Assembly: GCA_964459325.1 (NCBI GenBank)
Contig: CAYWKU010000002.1
Coordinates: 62,001 to 126,000, forward strand
Direction of reading: 5' to 3'
Length of the DNA: 64,000 nucleotides
DNA from: CAYWKU01 sp964459325
Lineage (GTDB): Bacteria; RBG-13-61-14; CAYWKU01
Notes under the pieces: generated by a model
Database searches by the model: none
What the model saw: only the letters and a program-made list of their open reading frames with translations
What the model was told of the DNA's origin: nothing
Made by a program: the position numbers and the translations under genes
Shown: positions 9,271-18,170 of the stretch, piece after piece
How positions within the stretch are numbered: the stretch's first letter is position 1
Layout: each line of letters begins with the position of its first letter

Positions 9271-10373
9271 TGGAAGGCCGTACCAGAGCGATATGGGTGT
9301 TTGTGGGCCTGGTGGCGCTCGGCATTTTGCTTTACCTGTTAAGGGCGGTTTTGACGCCGGTACTCATTGCCCTGGCGCTTGCTTACATAATAGACCCCGT
9401 GATAGACAGGTTTGAATCGCGCCGCGTTCCCCGAACGCCCGCCATACTGATATTTATTGCGATTCTGCTTTTTCTTTTCGCAGGGGCGGTTTTTCTCCTG
9501 GCGCCGGCGGTGCAGAAGGAGATGAGCTCGCTCACAAAGAACATGCCCGGCTACATAGACGGTATAAAGGAGCAAGCCCTGCCTTTTCTTGAAGAGCGAT
9601 TCAACTTTCAGATACCGGCTTCACTGGAAGAAGCGGTGGACACAATTTCCGCCGGAACGGGTAAGTTACCGTCGGACCTGATAAAACCCTTCGCCGGGTT
9701 TGCGGGAAAAGTCCTGGGAAATACCGCCTACTTCCTACTGGGCCTGTTGAATCTCATCCTTGTGCCGGTTTTCACGTTTTACTTTCTGCGCGATTTCGAT
9801 TCCATGAAAGAGCGGGTTACGGGCCTTATACCCCTGCCGTACAAGGACTGGACACTGGAGCGGATGAGGAGGGTGGACAATGTCCTGAGCGCCTTTATCC
9901 GTGGCCAGTTGATGGTATGCGCCTCGCTGGCGGTGCTCTATTCTGTAGGATTGTGGCTCGTGGGTGTAGACCTGGCGCTGGTCATCGGGGTAAGTTCCGG
10001 CTTCCTTTTCATCGTCCCCTACCTGGGTACCATCGTGGGAGTGCTGCTTGCGAGCATCATGGCGCTGCTGGAATTTCAGGACCTGGCTCACCTGCTGATG
10101 GTCTTCGGGGTGTTCGCGGTGGTACAGCTTATTGAAAGCTATCTTCTTACTCCCCGCATAGTCGGCTCGCAGGTGGGTTTGAGTCCCGTGGCGGTAATAC
10201 TGGCGCTCTTGATAGGCGGCGGGCTGTTCGGATTCATCGGGATACTGCTCGCCGTTCCGGCGGCGGCGGTGTTGAAAATATTCGCAGACGATTTAATTAA
10301 CTTTTACCGCGCTTCCGGTGTCTATAGCACCCGGGGAGAGACTGAAAATACCCGGGAGGAGGACCCGACTTGA
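9270..10373 (+). CDS. AI-2E family transporter (PerM/YdiK-type membrane protein)
   Basis: Polytopic inner-membrane protein of the AI-2 exporter superfamily, 367 aa. It has two N-terminal helices around residues 10-45 and 55-85, a long soluble segment rich in charged residues (KEMSSLTKNMPGYIDGIKEQ) and then several C-terminal helices with the family-typical IPYLG..-like FIVPYLGTIVGVLLASIMALLEF and ESYLLTPRIVGSQVGLSPVAVILALLIGG. The substrate cannot be read from sequence; members export autoinducer-2, or act as Na/H antiporters or unknown permeases. GGAGGA precedes both a GTG (9267) and the ATG (9270); I prefer the ATG. Co-operonic with pgsA and the following lipoprotein. Confidence 0.9.
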   Translation: MEGRTRAIWVFVGLVALGILLYLLRAVLTPVLIALALAYIIDPVIDRFESRRVPRTPAILIFIAILLFLFAGAVFLLAPAVQKEMSSLTKNMPGYIDGIKEQALPFLEERFNFQIPASLEEAVDTISAGTGKLPSDLIKPFAGFAGKVLGNTAYFLLGLLNLILVPVFTFYFLRDFDSMKERVTGLIPLPYKDWTLERMRRVDNVLSAFIRGQLMVCASLAVLYSVGLWLVGVDLALVIGVSSGFLFIVPYLGTIVGVLLASIMALLEFQDLAHLLMVFGVFAVVQLIESYLLTPRIVGSQVGLSPVAVILALLIGGGLFGFIGILLAVPAAAVLKIFADDLINFYRASGVYSTRGETENTREEDPT

Positions 10374-11296
10374 AGTACGCGATTACATTACTCCTGGCAG
10401 CGATGCTCGCGGCCCCCATGAGCTCCTGCAAGCTCATAAAGGGCTCGGTTGGAAGCGGTCTCGGCGGCGAGGAGGTGCTGCTGCGGTATAATTTCCCTGA
10501 AGGAGCGGTATTGAAGTACCGGGTCGAGGAAGAGGCGATTAAAAAATTCAGCGTCTCGGTAATGCCCGCTTACCAGCAAACCCGCGCCAGGAGCAACATG
10601 CTGATAAGCGAGACGGTCATGGGGTCGTCGATGGGGGATTACTTCACTATCCGCAGAAAAATCGAGGACGCTAACCTCAAGATATGGAGGAGCAACAACC
10701 TGATATACGACTCCTCGAATCCCTCGGGGTTTGATAAGATTCCAAGCGCCGAGGACTTTGAGAAGCTAAAGGACAGAGTGATAAAAATGGAACTCAACCG
10801 GCGGGGAGAAATCCGCAATATCAGCGGTCTCGGTGAGGTGGACTTCGGGGCACAGCCGATGCAATCAATGCAGAAGCTGGAGACAGGCAATCCCCTGCTT
10901 CCTGAAAAAAAAGTATCGGTTGGCAAAAGTTGGAAGGCTGAGTCCAGCACTCCCTTTCCCGCTTCCCAGGGATACCGGGGGATACTCGAGGTTGAGAAGA
11001 AGGTTACCCTCAGCGACCTCACCACCATGGATGGCAGCCGCGTAGCCGTGCTTACGGAACAGCGCCAATTGAGCATGAAAATGTACCGTACGGGCCTGGA
11101 CAAGCCGTGGAAGGGTTTTTCGGGGAGAGGAGAAGCGAGGGGAAAATTCTTCTTCGATATAGATAACGGCCGGGTGATAAAGGGAGATATGAACACCGAC
11201 ATGGAGATATCCACCCGAGTAAGCTCCGCTGGTTCAAAAATTGACACCACGGTTAAACTTAACATCATTTCCAGCTATGAGTTAGTGGACAAATAA
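10370..11296 (+). CDS. Predicted lipoprotein, DUF6263-like
   Basis: A 308-aa exported protein. The signal sequence MKYAITLLLAAMLAAPMSSC ends in a lipobox-like PMSSC, so Cys20 should be lipidated. The mature part is mostly beta-strand (VLLRYNFPEGAVLKYRVEEE at the front, a repeated pattern of 'GVYVKAE'-type strands, and a C-terminal TDMEISTRVSSAGSKIDTTVKLNIISSYEL). This suits a large beta-rich periplasmic domain and resembles the DUF6263 family by pattern only. The start is a TTG that overlaps the upstream stop; AGGAGG eight nt ahead decides it. Last gene of the operon. Function unknown. Confidence 0.75.
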   Translation: MKYAITLLLAAMLAAPMSSCKLIKGSVGSGLGGEEVLLRYNFPEGAVLKYRVEEEAIKKFSVSVMPAYQQTRARSNMLISETVMGSSMGDYFTIRRKIEDANLKIWRSNNLIYDSSNPSGFDKIPSAEDFEKLKDRVIKMELNRRGEIRNISGLGEVDFGAQPMQSMQKLETGNPLLPEKKVSVGKSWKAESSTPFPASQGYRGILEVEKKVTLSDLTTMDGSRVAVLTEQRQLSMKMYRTGLDKPWKGFSGRGEARGKFFFDIDNGRVIKGDMNTDMEISTRVSSAGSKIDTTVKLNIISSYELVDK

Positions 11297-11336
11297 CCCC
11301 CATATTTTGCTTTCAATCGGGCCAGACCCCTACATA

Positions 11337-11365
11337 TTGACATTTCCCCCCCTCCCTGCTAGATT
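11337..11365 (+). promoter_or_regulatory. Near-consensus sigma-70 promoter for dCMP deaminase-nrdR
   Basis: TTGACA (11337-11342), a 17-nt pyrimidine-rich spacer and TAGATT (11360-11365), about 58 nt ahead of the deaminase ATG. It marks the start of a separate two-gene operon after the pgsA group. Confidence 0.6.
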
Positions 11366-11423
11366 TTAAGTATTCGACAGTGCTGGAATTTGTTTCGTTT
11401 ATTTTTGCGGTTACAGGGGGAGA

Positions 11424-11951
11424 ATGGTGAAAAGAGCCTCCAGCTCGGAAGAAAAATACCCCGGGGCAGAGGAAAAAAAGGATTCCCGGCCCTCCTGGAA
11501 CGAATATTTCGCGGAAATCGTCAGGCTGGTAAGCACCCGCAGCACCTGCCTGCGCCGTAAGGTGGGGGCTTTGCTGGTAAAGGACAAGCACATCCTCGCC
11601 ACCGGCTACAACGGAGCCCCCAGTGGGCTGGTGCACTGCATAGAAGCCGGGTGTCTGCGCGATGAGCTGGGGATTCCGTCCGGTCAGCGACACGAAATAT
11701 GCCGGGGATTGCACGCTGAGCAAAACGCCATTATCCAGGCGGCGGCTCACGGGGTCAACATCAGCGGCACCGACCTGTACTCCTCCACCATGCCCTGCCT
11801 CATTTGCGCCAAAATGATTATAAATGCCGGAATTAAAAGAGTTTTTTACCTGGAAGGCTACCCGGATGAGCTTACGGAAGCCTTCTTTGAACAGGCTGCC
11901 ATTCCATTGATAGAGCTGACCGGGCCCCCCGGGTCGGCGGAGGAAAAATAA
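11424..11951 (+). CDS. dCMP/cytidine deaminase family protein (ComEB-like)
   Basis: Zinc deaminase that likely converts dCMP to dUMP, feeding dTMP synthesis. The zinc site is complete: HAEQNAI (His ligand and catalytic Glu) and PCLICAK (PCxxC). A front Cys/His pair typical of deoxycytidylate deaminases (CIEAGCLRDELGIPSGQRHEIC) is also present, which favours dCMP over free cytosine substrates. 175 aa. The first about 25 residues are charged and low in complexity; conservation should start at WNEYFAEIVRLVSTRSTCLRRKVGA. The stop overlaps the nrdR start by one base, tying it to control of deoxyribonucleotide supply. Confidence 0.92.
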   Translation: MVKRASSSEEKYPGAEEKKDSRPSWNEYFAEIVRLVSTRSTCLRRKVGALLVKDKHILATGYNGAPSGLVHCIEAGCLRDELGIPSGQRHEICRGLHAEQNAIIQAAAHGVNISGTDLYSSTMPCLICAKMIINAGIKRVFYLEGYPDELTEAFFEQAAIPLIELTGPPGSAEEK

Positions 11952-12424
11952 TGAAATGTCCGTATTGTGCCTTCACGGACAACCACGTGATAGACTCCCG
12001 ATTAGGCAAGGACAAAAACGTCATCAGGCGCAGGCGCGAATGCAACGAATGTGGCCGCAGATTCACCACTTACGAGCGCATAGAAGAAATGCTGCCCCTG
12101 GTGATTAAAAAGGACGGCAGACGGGAGCAATTCGACCGGATGAAAATACTGGCCGGATTGAGGAAGGCGTGCCAGAAAAGGCCGGTGAGCGCCAACGCCC
12201 TGGAGAGGTCGGTGGACAGGATAGAGGCCATGTTGCAGGAGTCCAACGAGAAGGAAATAAAAAGCGCTGAAATCGGCGAGGCCATAATGAACGAGCTTCG
12301 CACCCTCGACGACGTGGCTTACATCCGGTTCGCCAGCGTTTACCGCTCATTCAAGGACGCCGAGGAATTTCTGAAGGAAATTCAGCAAATACAGTTCTCA
12401 AAAAACAAGCACCGCGCCGAATAA
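11951..12424 (+). CDS. nrdR: Transcriptional repressor NrdR
   Basis: Zinc-ribbon/ATP-cone repressor of ribonucleotide reductase genes that senses ATP/dATP. The ribbon uses Cys3, Cys6, Cys31 and Cys34 (MKCPYC ... ECNEC), followed by the invariant GRRFTTYERIE. The ATP-cone spans about residues 48-138 (PLVIKKDGRREQFDRMKILAGLRKAC). 157 aa, the usual length. It overlaps the dCMP deaminase by 1 nt and is convergent with the beta-galactosidase gene, only 13 nt away. I see no NrdR box upstream of its own operon. Confidence 0.97.
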   Translation: MKCPYCAFTDNHVIDSRLGKDKNVIRRRRECNECGRRFTTYERIEEMLPLVIKKDGRREQFDRMKILAGLRKACQKRPVSANALERSVDRIEAMLQESNEKEIKSAEIGEAIMNELRTLDDVAYIRFASVYRSFKDAEEFLKEIQQIQFSKNKHRAE

Positions 12425-12437
12425 GCCTTTCATTACG

Positions 12438-14756
12438 CTACCTTACCTCAATAAGCAATATCTCGCTCTCCCATTTGTCCAGCTCAATACTTATTCCCTC
12501 GTTAATTATATCTTTTCCGGAGCGGACTCCCATCTGTCCGTCAGGCCATAAACTTCGGACGGTATAATCTTCGTTTTTCGCAATTTTCCACCCGGTCCCG
12601 GGTATTACATTGGCGGTTGTGGCGGGGCCGTCGTTGGTAAGAAAGACCAGAGCATCCCCGCCGTCTCCGATAAGTCTCAGGGAGGCCTCAACCTTGTAGG
12701 GCAGGCATCGAATTGAAGGCTCGATGGCCGCCCGCTCCATTACATTTTTGGCCAGCGAATTCAGCGCTTGTAACTCGCCCTCATGGAGTTTATACAGTTT
12801 TCGGGTGTTATAATATGAGCCGGGGTTCAGGCTTATTTGAACAATCTTGCCCGAATCAGCGCTGACTTCCATAGCGAGAGCGCCGCCTGCGCCAGCTTTC
12901 AGGAAAACATCCGCCTTTTCGGGAACCTCCCATACGAACATCGGGGGGACTCCCATGAAAAAACGTCTTTCCTCTCCGTCCGGCAAACTCAGCCTCACCG
13001 CAAGACGATAAGCCCCAAGAAACCTACGGGGCATGTATTTGAGCAGCCGCTCGAACCGGCGAGCTGAATCCCCCGAGAGGTCGGCGTCCGAAGGCCACCC
13101 TATATGCACAAGCATGCCCCCGGCTTCGGTGTAAGCGGCCAGCTTTTCGATGTCTTCCGGTTGCGACAAGCCGGCGTCGGGATATATGGCAACCTTATAA
13201 CCATCGAGGTTTGTTGTCTTTTTTATATCCGCTACGTCAACGCTGAAACCGGCTCTCTCAAGCCATCCCCAAATTCCGCCGTAGCCGGTGTCCCATAACT
13301 TCATCGGGGCGAGCCGGGTTCCCCCGAGCGGTACACGGTAATCTGGGTTGACCAAAAGGACAATTTCGCACTCCGGCCGCCGGGATTTATGAAATTTATT
13401 TCCGAATTCCGATAAAAAACCGGCGGCTTTTGCCAGAACATCGAACCGGGCGTTTTTTTTGCCTTTGTAGTTGATGGGAGCCTGGTAGTGGTAAACCGAA
13501 TTGTCCAGGTTGTATCCTTCGCGGATAACGAAGGTGGAGTATGCCTTCATCCCGGCAGCCAGAGCTTTTGTCACCAGCCTCCGGGTTTCTTCCGGCCGTA
13601 CCCTGGGTGTTATGCCCACCGCCCTGAACATCCCGCCCTGCATCTCGGCCCCCATGACCCAGGAACCATTCTTTCCGGGATAATAGTCGCCGTAATAATC
13701 GAGTAGCCGGGTGTTAAAAGCCGCATCGGAGGGGCGTTCGTCAAGCGCCCGGGAGAGGGGGTTGTTTTTGGGGTATGTATCCAGGGTGGGTAACCCGGCA
13801 CCTATTTTGGCTTTAATGTTTGGAAGCGCCAGCTTCATGTTGGCCATTGGTAACTGGGCGTGAGTGTCATTCGTTGTGAAAAGAATATCCGGCTCGCGTA
13901 TACCAAGATTCTCCCACATCCTTCGCAGGCGGGAAAGGTATTCCGTAATGTATGACCAGCCCGCTTCAAACCAGTCCACGTGGGCTCGATTAGCGTAAGG
14001 TTGTCTTCTGGGAGGTTTCGGTGGCGGAAGAATACTGTCAAAGTCAGGATACTCTCCTCCGTAAGCTTCGTTCAGGGCGCGGATGTCATTGTACCTTTCC
14101 TTCAGAAAATTCCGGTAATGCTCCAGAGCGGCGGGGTTATAATCGATTTTATACTTGTCCGTCCAGAAAAAGTTGGTTTCGTTGTCCACCTGCACGCTGA
14201 AAATGCAGGGAATTTCATGGATGTATTTCAACAATACGGGCGCCACGGCCTCGTACCACTTGCGTACATATTCCAGGAATACGGGATGAAGGAACGAGCA
14301 CTGCTCGGAGCCTTTCCTGCCCAACGAGTGGAATTTGAAAGGCCTGCCCTTGCGGTTAAGCACCAATGTTTCCGGATGCTTTTCCTTGAGCCACGCCGGT
14401 ACCGCCCCGAACCATCCCGGCCCGTTCGGCCATTCGGCTGTAATGTAAGGGCCGGGTTTTATCTGGACAAGCATTTTTCTTTCGGCGCACATTTCTAGGA
14501 ACTTGTCCAGGTCTTTGGCTCCCGAGAAGTCGAACTTTCCCGGCGCAGTTTCGTGGTAGTCCCACGGGACGTAAGTGGTCACCAGGTTCATACCCTCTTC
14601 GGCCATTGCATCGAGTGTTTCACGCCAGATTTTCCACGTTTTGTTCCGTTCATAACCCTTATCGCGAAGGCGGAAGTATTGCACTTCCCCTCCAAAAGGG
14701 AAATAAGGCTTCCCGTGGAAATAGAGGGCGCCGTCTCTAATTTCAACGTTGTGCAT
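12438..14756 (-). CDS. Glycoside hydrolase family 35-like beta-galactosidase
   Basis: Predicted retaining glycosidase acting on beta-galactosyl ends, 772 aa. The N-terminal TIM barrel (about residues 1-380) has the GH35 landmarks: GMNLVTTYVPWDYHE, PGKFDFSGAKDLDKF, KPGPYITAEWPNGPGWFGAVPAWL and VQVDNETN, whose Glu193 is the expected acid/base. The C-terminal half (from about residue 470) looks like a class I glutamine-amidotransferase-like domain (VAIYPDAGLSQPEDIEKLAAYTEAGGMLVHIGWP) followed by beta domains, an arrangement also seen in GH42-type enzymes. No signal peptide, so probably cytosolic. Its ATG directly follows the miaA stop with no gap, suggesting coupling. The nucleophile Glu was not assigned. 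Confidence 0.85.
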   Translation of the reverse strand: MHNVEIRDGALYFHGKPYFPFGGEVQYFRLRDKGYERNKTWKIWRETLDAMAEEGMNLVTTYVPWDYHETAPGKFDFSGAKDLDKFLEMCAERKMLVQIKPGPYITAEWPNGPGWFGAVPAWLKEKHPETLVLNRKGRPFKFHSLGRKGSEQCSFLHPVFLEYVRKWYEAVAPVLLKYIHEIPCIFSVQVDNETNFFWTDKYKIDYNPAALEHYRNFLKERYNDIRALNEAYGGEYPDFDSILPPPKPPRRQPYANRAHVDWFEAGWSYITEYLSRLRRMWENLGIREPDILFTTNDTHAQLPMANMKLALPNIKAKIGAGLPTLDTYPKNNPLSRALDERPSDAAFNTRLLDYYGDYYPGKNGSWVMGAEMQGGMFRAVGITPRVRPEETRRLVTKALAAGMKAYSTFVIREGYNLDNSVYHYQAPINYKGKKNARFDVLAKAAGFLSEFGNKFHKSRRPECEIVLLVNPDYRVPLGGTRLAPMKLWDTGYGGIWGWLERAGFSVDVADIKKTTNLDGYKVAIYPDAGLSQPEDIEKLAAYTEAGGMLVHIGWPSDADLSGDSARRFERLLKYMPRRFLGAYRLAVRLSLPDGEERRFFMGVPPMFVWEVPEKADVFLKAGAGGALAMEVSADSGKIVQISLNPGSYYNTRKLYKLHEGELQALNSLAKNVMERAAIEPSIRCLPYKVEASLRLIGDGGDALVFLTNDGPATTANVIPGTGWKIAKNEDYTVRSLWPDGQMGVRSGKDIINEGISIELDKWESEILLIEVR

Positions 14757-15704
14757 TCAGTTCTCCGATTTTTTACCCGAAGGGGGTCCCAGATGGTTTG
14801 TGACCGCTTCCATGATGTCATCCCACTCCTTTTCCGGGTCGAACCAACGTATTTCTTCGTCGCCCCGGAACCAGGTAAGCTGCCGCCGGGCGTATCGGCG
14901 GGTGTCGCGAGCAAGCAGCTCGATGGCTTCGTCGAGGCTTATTTCGCCCCGGATGCAGGCCCAGATGTATCGGTAACCGAAGTGTCTCATGGGCCACATA
15001 TCGGGCGTGTATCCCATGTCCCTGAGCCGTTTTACCTCATCCACAAGCCCCTCGTCAATCATTCGCCTTGCGCGTTCGTTTATCCGGCGATGAAGCTCCC
15101 TGCGCGGCAGGCGCAGTCCTATTTTCAAGGCATTCAGCTTCATCGGCGGGCGCTGCCTCCTCCAGTGCTCGGAGATGGGAACTCCGGTCTGGTGATACAC
15201 TTCCAGGGCACGGGTTATTCGATAAGTGTCGTTGGGGTGGATGTTGTCGGCAGCTTCGGGGTCAACTCTCCTGAGCTCGGCATAAAGGTCTTCCTTACCG
15301 GCTCGCTCCTTTATCGAGCGCCTAAGCTCGGGGTCGGGGTCGGGAGCTTCGAAGAGCCCCTCGAACAGCGCTTTGAAATAAAGCCCCGTGCCCCCGGCCA
15401 CCACCGGCAGCTTTCCGCGCGATGATATGTCGCCGATGGCCTCCGTAGCCCTCTCCAGCCACCACGCGGTGCTGACGGATTCGGACGGGTCGAGTACACC
15501 CACCAGGTGATGAGGCACGTCGCCGGCCTCTTCGGAGGTCGGGGCGGCGGTGCCGATGGTCATGTGGCGGTAAAGTTGCATGCTGTCGGCGCTCACAACT
15601 TCCCCGCCGTGGCGACGGCATATTTCCACCGCCACCCTCGTCTTCCCCGCCGCCGTGGGGCCTGCTATCGCTATTATTTTGGTATTTTCGCTACGTTGAG
15701 ACAT
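14757..15704 (-). CDS. miaA: tRNA dimethylallyltransferase
   Basis: Adds a dimethylallyl group to A37 of tRNAs that read codons starting with U. The P-loop GPTAAGKT is at residues 15-22. VVSADSMQLYRHMTIGTA, the conserved DSxQxY substrate loop, is intact, as are PHHLVGVLDP and VAGGTGLYFKAL. 315 aa. It ends with TGA immediately followed by the ATG of the GH35-like gene. In many bacteria miaA precedes hfq; here the two are split and on opposite strands, which points to rearrangement. Confidence 0.96.
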   Translation of the reverse strand: MSQRSENTKIIAIAGPTAAGKTRVAVEICRRHGGEVVSADSMQLYRHMTIGTAAPTSEEAGDVPHHLVGVLDPSESVSTAWWLERATEAIGDISSRGKLPVVAGGTGLYFKALFEGLFEAPDPDPELRRSIKERAGKEDLYAELRRVDPEAADNIHPNDTYRITRALEVYHQTGVPISEHWRRQRPPMKLNALKIGLRLPRRELHRRINERARRMIDEGLVDEVKRLRDMGYTPDMWPMRHFGYRYIWACIRGEISLDEAIELLARDTRRYARRQLTWFRGDEEIRWFDPEKEWDDIMEAVTNHLGPPSGKKSEN

Positions 15705-15727
15705 GCCATGTCAATACTCCAGGCATC

Positions 15728-15757
15728 TTGACTTCCTGGAGCTTTTGTATGTATGAT
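15728..15757 (+). promoter_or_regulatory. Sigma-70-type promoter for TM2 gene
   Basis: TTGACT (15728-15733), an 18-nt spacer and TATGAT (15752-15757), in the divergent gap between miaA and the TM2 gene. The -35 lies inside a stem-loop formed by CTCCAGG and CCTGGAG (about 15717-15741), a possible operator. Confidence 0.5.
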
Positions 15758-15831
15758 ACATCAATCATTGATTCTGCTAAACTTTTTAGTTTAAAGGAAA
15801 AACCTTTCAAAGCCAAAGGAGGAGGATGACT

Positions 15832-16101
15832 ATGGCCGAAGGCAGTGTTCAGGCAGCGGCTCCGACACCCGCTGCGACGGGCGAAACTTCCGAAAAACTC
15901 AGACTGGTAGCGCTACTGCTGTGCTTTTTCCTGGGCGGTCTCGGGATTCACCGTTTTTACGTGGGAAAAATCGGAACGGGGATACTGTGGCTGGTTACGC
16001 TCGGATTCCTGGGCATAGGAACCATCGTGGATTTCATACTGATACTGGCCGGAGCATTCAAGGACAAAGAGGGAAAAAAGTTAATCAAATGGACTAACTG
16101 A
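15832..16101 (+). CDS. TM2 domain-containing membrane protein
   Basis: A small 89-aa membrane protein of unknown function. After an Ala/Pro-rich N-terminus of about 22 residues, it has the TM2 pattern: a first helix LVALLLCFFLGGLGIHRFYVGK with the conserved GIHRFYVGK turn, then a second helix GTGILWLVTLGFLGIGTIVDFILIL and the D-type charged tail KDKEGKKL. TM2 proteins occur next to many membrane systems without one shared role. An ATG at 15826 sits right against the RBS, so the ATG at 15832, six to nine nt after GGAGGAGG, is the better start. It has its own promoter. Confidence 0.88.
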   Translation: MAEGSVQAAAPTPAATGETSEKLRLVALLLCFFLGGLGIHRFYVGKIGTGILWLVTLGFLGIGTIVDFILILAGAFKDKEGKKLIKWTN

Positions 16102-16109
16102 CTGTATGA

Positions 16110-16249
16110 ACCGGGTTACCCGGTCGCTCCATACCTCCGTGCAACCCGTACGGGCACGCCCACACTGTGGTGTGGTTTGCCAAACCGATTATCCATATAA
16201 AGGGATAACCAACATTCCAGTGTGTACCCAATTATGCCGATTATCGGCA
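16110..16249. repeat. Run of five small palindromes between TM2 and hydrolase genes
   Basis: Within 140 nt there are five inverted repeats: 16110-16124 (ACCGGGT/ACCCGGT), 16160-16175 (CCACAC/GTGTGG), 16174-16186 (GGTTTG/CAAACC), 16187-16210 (GATTATCC/GGATAACC) and 16235-16249 (TGCCGAT/ATCGGCA). No T-run follows any of them. They could be a structured 3' UTR, a small RNA or operators for the next gene. Confidence 0.55.
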
Positions 16250-16265
16250 CAATCTCCCCTTATTC

Positions 16266-16294
16266 TTGCGATTTTTACTTCCCGGTGGTAGATT
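16266..16294 (+). promoter_or_regulatory. Promoter-like element before lipoprotein hydrolase
   Basis: TTGCGA (16266-16271), a 17-nt spacer and TAGATT (16289-16294), 33 nt before the ATG. The -10 is identical to that proposed for the dCMP deaminase operon. Read by consensus only. Confidence 0.4.
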
Positions 16295-16327
16295 GCTTCC
16301 TGAAATACCCGACGGGAGGAAAATCAC

Positions 16328-17368
16328 ATGCGCTTACGTATTATAACCGTAGCCCTGGCGGCGCTGGTAGCCGTCGGCTGCATCGGCAAGAAGATACCCT
16401 ATTCCGAGCTCGAACCCCGCCGTCCGCGGGATTACAACTTCGAGCAGCGCTACACCGAAGTCGAAGGTGTCAGGATAAGCTACATAGACGAGGGTCCCCG
16501 CGATGCGCCGGTGTTGTTGTTCGTGCACGGCCTGGGAGGGGCGCTGGACAACTGGACTTACAACATCCCCTACTTCAGGGAAAAGTACCGCTGCCTGGCC
16601 ATAGACATGCCCGGATTCGGCAACAGCGAGCAGGATGACGACTTTTCCTACACCCTGAAATGGTACACCGACATCCTGAAGGCTTTTATCGAAAAGATGG
16701 AGGTCGAGAAGGCCACCCTGATAGGCAACAGCATGGGCGGCCACACGGTCGCCTACACCGCCATAAGGCATCCGGAAATTGTCGAGAGGCTGGTGCTGGT
16801 GGACGCCAGCGGCACCTTCGGCCCAAAGGGCCTGCAAACGAAAATTTTGGTGCGTTTTCCCAATCTGGCGGAAAAGATAGTGCTGCGCACTGCGGGAAAA
16901 CATTTGGCGAAAGGCCCCGACCACTTCGTGGAATGGATTGATAAAACCAACATCTCCAACCCGGAGGGCGCGGGAATTTACAAATTCGATACGCCGCAGG
17001 AAAAGGAATTTCGGGAACGGATGCTGGAGCTGGCCGGCTGGTTCGGATATACGGAAGCTTATCCCAAATACATGCGCGCCATACTGGGCGTGGGAAGGTC
17101 CATACTTACCACCCCGCTCAATGACCGTCTGGACGAGATAAAGTGTCCAACGCTGATATGGTGGGGCAAGGAAGACCGGGTGGTGCCCCTCGAGGAGGGA
17201 GACAAGTATTTAAAAGGCATCGACGACGCCAAGATGGTGGTGGTCGAGGAAGTAGGGCACGTGGGAATGATAGAGCGGCCTGAGCTTTTCAATGATACAG
17301 TCGACCGTTTCATAAGGATGACCTCCGGGGATGATGAAGACCCGAATGCCGGGACTCGGGGGAAATGA
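16328..17368 (+). CDS. Alpha/beta-hydrolase lipoprotein
   Basis: Predicted membrane-anchored serine hydrolase, 346 aa. The signal MRLRIITVALAALVAVGC ends in the lipobox AVGC (Cys18). The hydrolase fold shows the oxyanion HGLGGALDNW, the nucleophile elbow GNSMGG, the acid in WGKEDRVVPL and the base in VGHVGMIERPE, so the Ser-Asp-His triad is complete. The substrate is not readable; esterase, lipase or C-C hydrolase are all possible. GGAGG lies 9 nt ahead of the ATG. The stop overlaps the next start (ATGA), so it is coupled to the membrane protein behind it. Confidence 0.9.
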   Translation: MRLRIITVALAALVAVGCIGKKIPYSELEPRRPRDYNFEQRYTEVEGVRISYIDEGPRDAPVLLFVHGLGGALDNWTYNIPYFREKYRCLAIDMPGFGNSEQDDDFSYTLKWYTDILKAFIEKMEVEKATLIGNSMGGHTVAYTAIRHPEIVERLVLVDASGTFGPKGLQTKILVRFPNLAEKIVLRTAGKHLAKGPDHFVEWIDKTNISNPEGAGIYKFDTPQEKEFRERMLELAGWFGYTEAYPKYMRAILGVGRSILTTPLNDRLDEIKCPTLIWWGKEDRVVPLEEGDKYLKGIDDAKMVVVEEVGHVGMIERPELFNDTVDRFIRMTSGDDEDPNAGTRGK

Positions 17369-18111
17369 CCGAGTACCTGCCCAGGGTAGTGGAATATGTG
17401 CGGTTTTCTTCGCTGGTGAGTTTCGTCAGCGAAGGCGGCGGAGCGGGCCTGTTGATACGGCTGACCGCTTTCGTAGCGGGGGGCGTGGTGGCGGGGTTGT
17501 TCGGGTACAAGGTGCACAAGTTCGTCATTATGGGCGGCGGCGCCGTGTTGGGGGCTTTATTCGGAGATTTTCTGTTCACCTCATTCCCCGATTTGATGCC
17601 GCAGTACGTATGGCTCGGAGCGGGCGCGTTGCTGGGAGCCGGGCTGGCTTACGGCCTGTTCCACGCGGCCCTGGTGGTGCTGGGAGCTTCCGCCGGGGGG
17701 CTGATAGGCTGGGCGGTGGCCGCCCTTTTCGTGGAAGGCCCCAAGGCCGGGCTTGGAGCGGCGTTGGGGATAGTAATAGGAGGAGTGGCGGCGTTCGTTT
17801 TGAACAGATTTTTCGTGACCCTCTTTTCCGCAGCCGTGGGAGCTTACCTGCTGGTGACGGTGGTGCTGGTGCTCATAAACATGGCCGCCCCCTCCGGGGG
17901 AGAGATGCTGTTGGCTCACGAGTTCATTCCCCTGAGCTGGGCCGTCGCGGGCATGTTCGTGGCCTTCTGGTTTCAGTACCGCAGGCTGCCGCCGGTGGTG
18001 GATAAAGCAAAAAGAAAATCGCGCAGGCAAAAGAAGAAGGAACTGGAAGAGTACCTGGAGGAAGACGAAGAATCCACCGACGATGATTTCGGTAAAACAG
18101 ACGACGAATGA
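17365..18111 (+). CDS. Multipass membrane protein, DUF4203/TMEM198-like, with acidic cytosolic tail
   Basis: A 248-aa membrane protein of unknown function. From residue about 28 it has six or seven Gly/Ala-rich hydrophobic segments (LIRLTAFVAGGVVAGLFGYKVHKF, VIMGGGAVLGALFGDFLF, AGALLGAGLAYGLFHAALVVLGASAGGLIGW and more), the pattern of the DUF4203 family. It ends in a long charged tail, first basic (KAKRKSRRQKKKELEEY) then acidic (EEDEESTDDDFGKTDDE). Translationally coupled to the lipoprotein hydrolase, so the two probably act at the same membrane. Confidence 0.7.
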   Translation: MTEYLPRVVEYVRFSSLVSFVSEGGGAGLLIRLTAFVAGGVVAGLFGYKVHKFVIMGGGAVLGALFGDFLFTSFPDLMPQYVWLGAGALLGAGLAYGLFHAALVVLGASAGGLIGWAVAALFVEGPKAGLGAALGIVIGGVAAFVLNRFFVTLFSAAVGAYLLVTVVLVLINMAAPSGGEMLLAHEFIPLSWAVAGMFVAFWFQYRRLPPVVDKAKRKSRRQKKKELEEYLEEDEESTDDDFGKTDDE

Positions 18112-18152
18112 AAAAATGACGCCTCGGCGGCTGCATATACGCCATGACATGG

Positions 18153-18170
18153 TATAATATATTGTATAAT
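18153..18170 (+). promoter_or_regulatory. Two tandem TATAAT-like -10 boxes before SDR gene
   Basis: TATAAT at 18153-18158 and again at 18165-18170 in an AT-rich stretch of the 132-nt gap before the SDR gene. No good -35 at the right spacing, so only a weak call. Confidence 0.3.
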
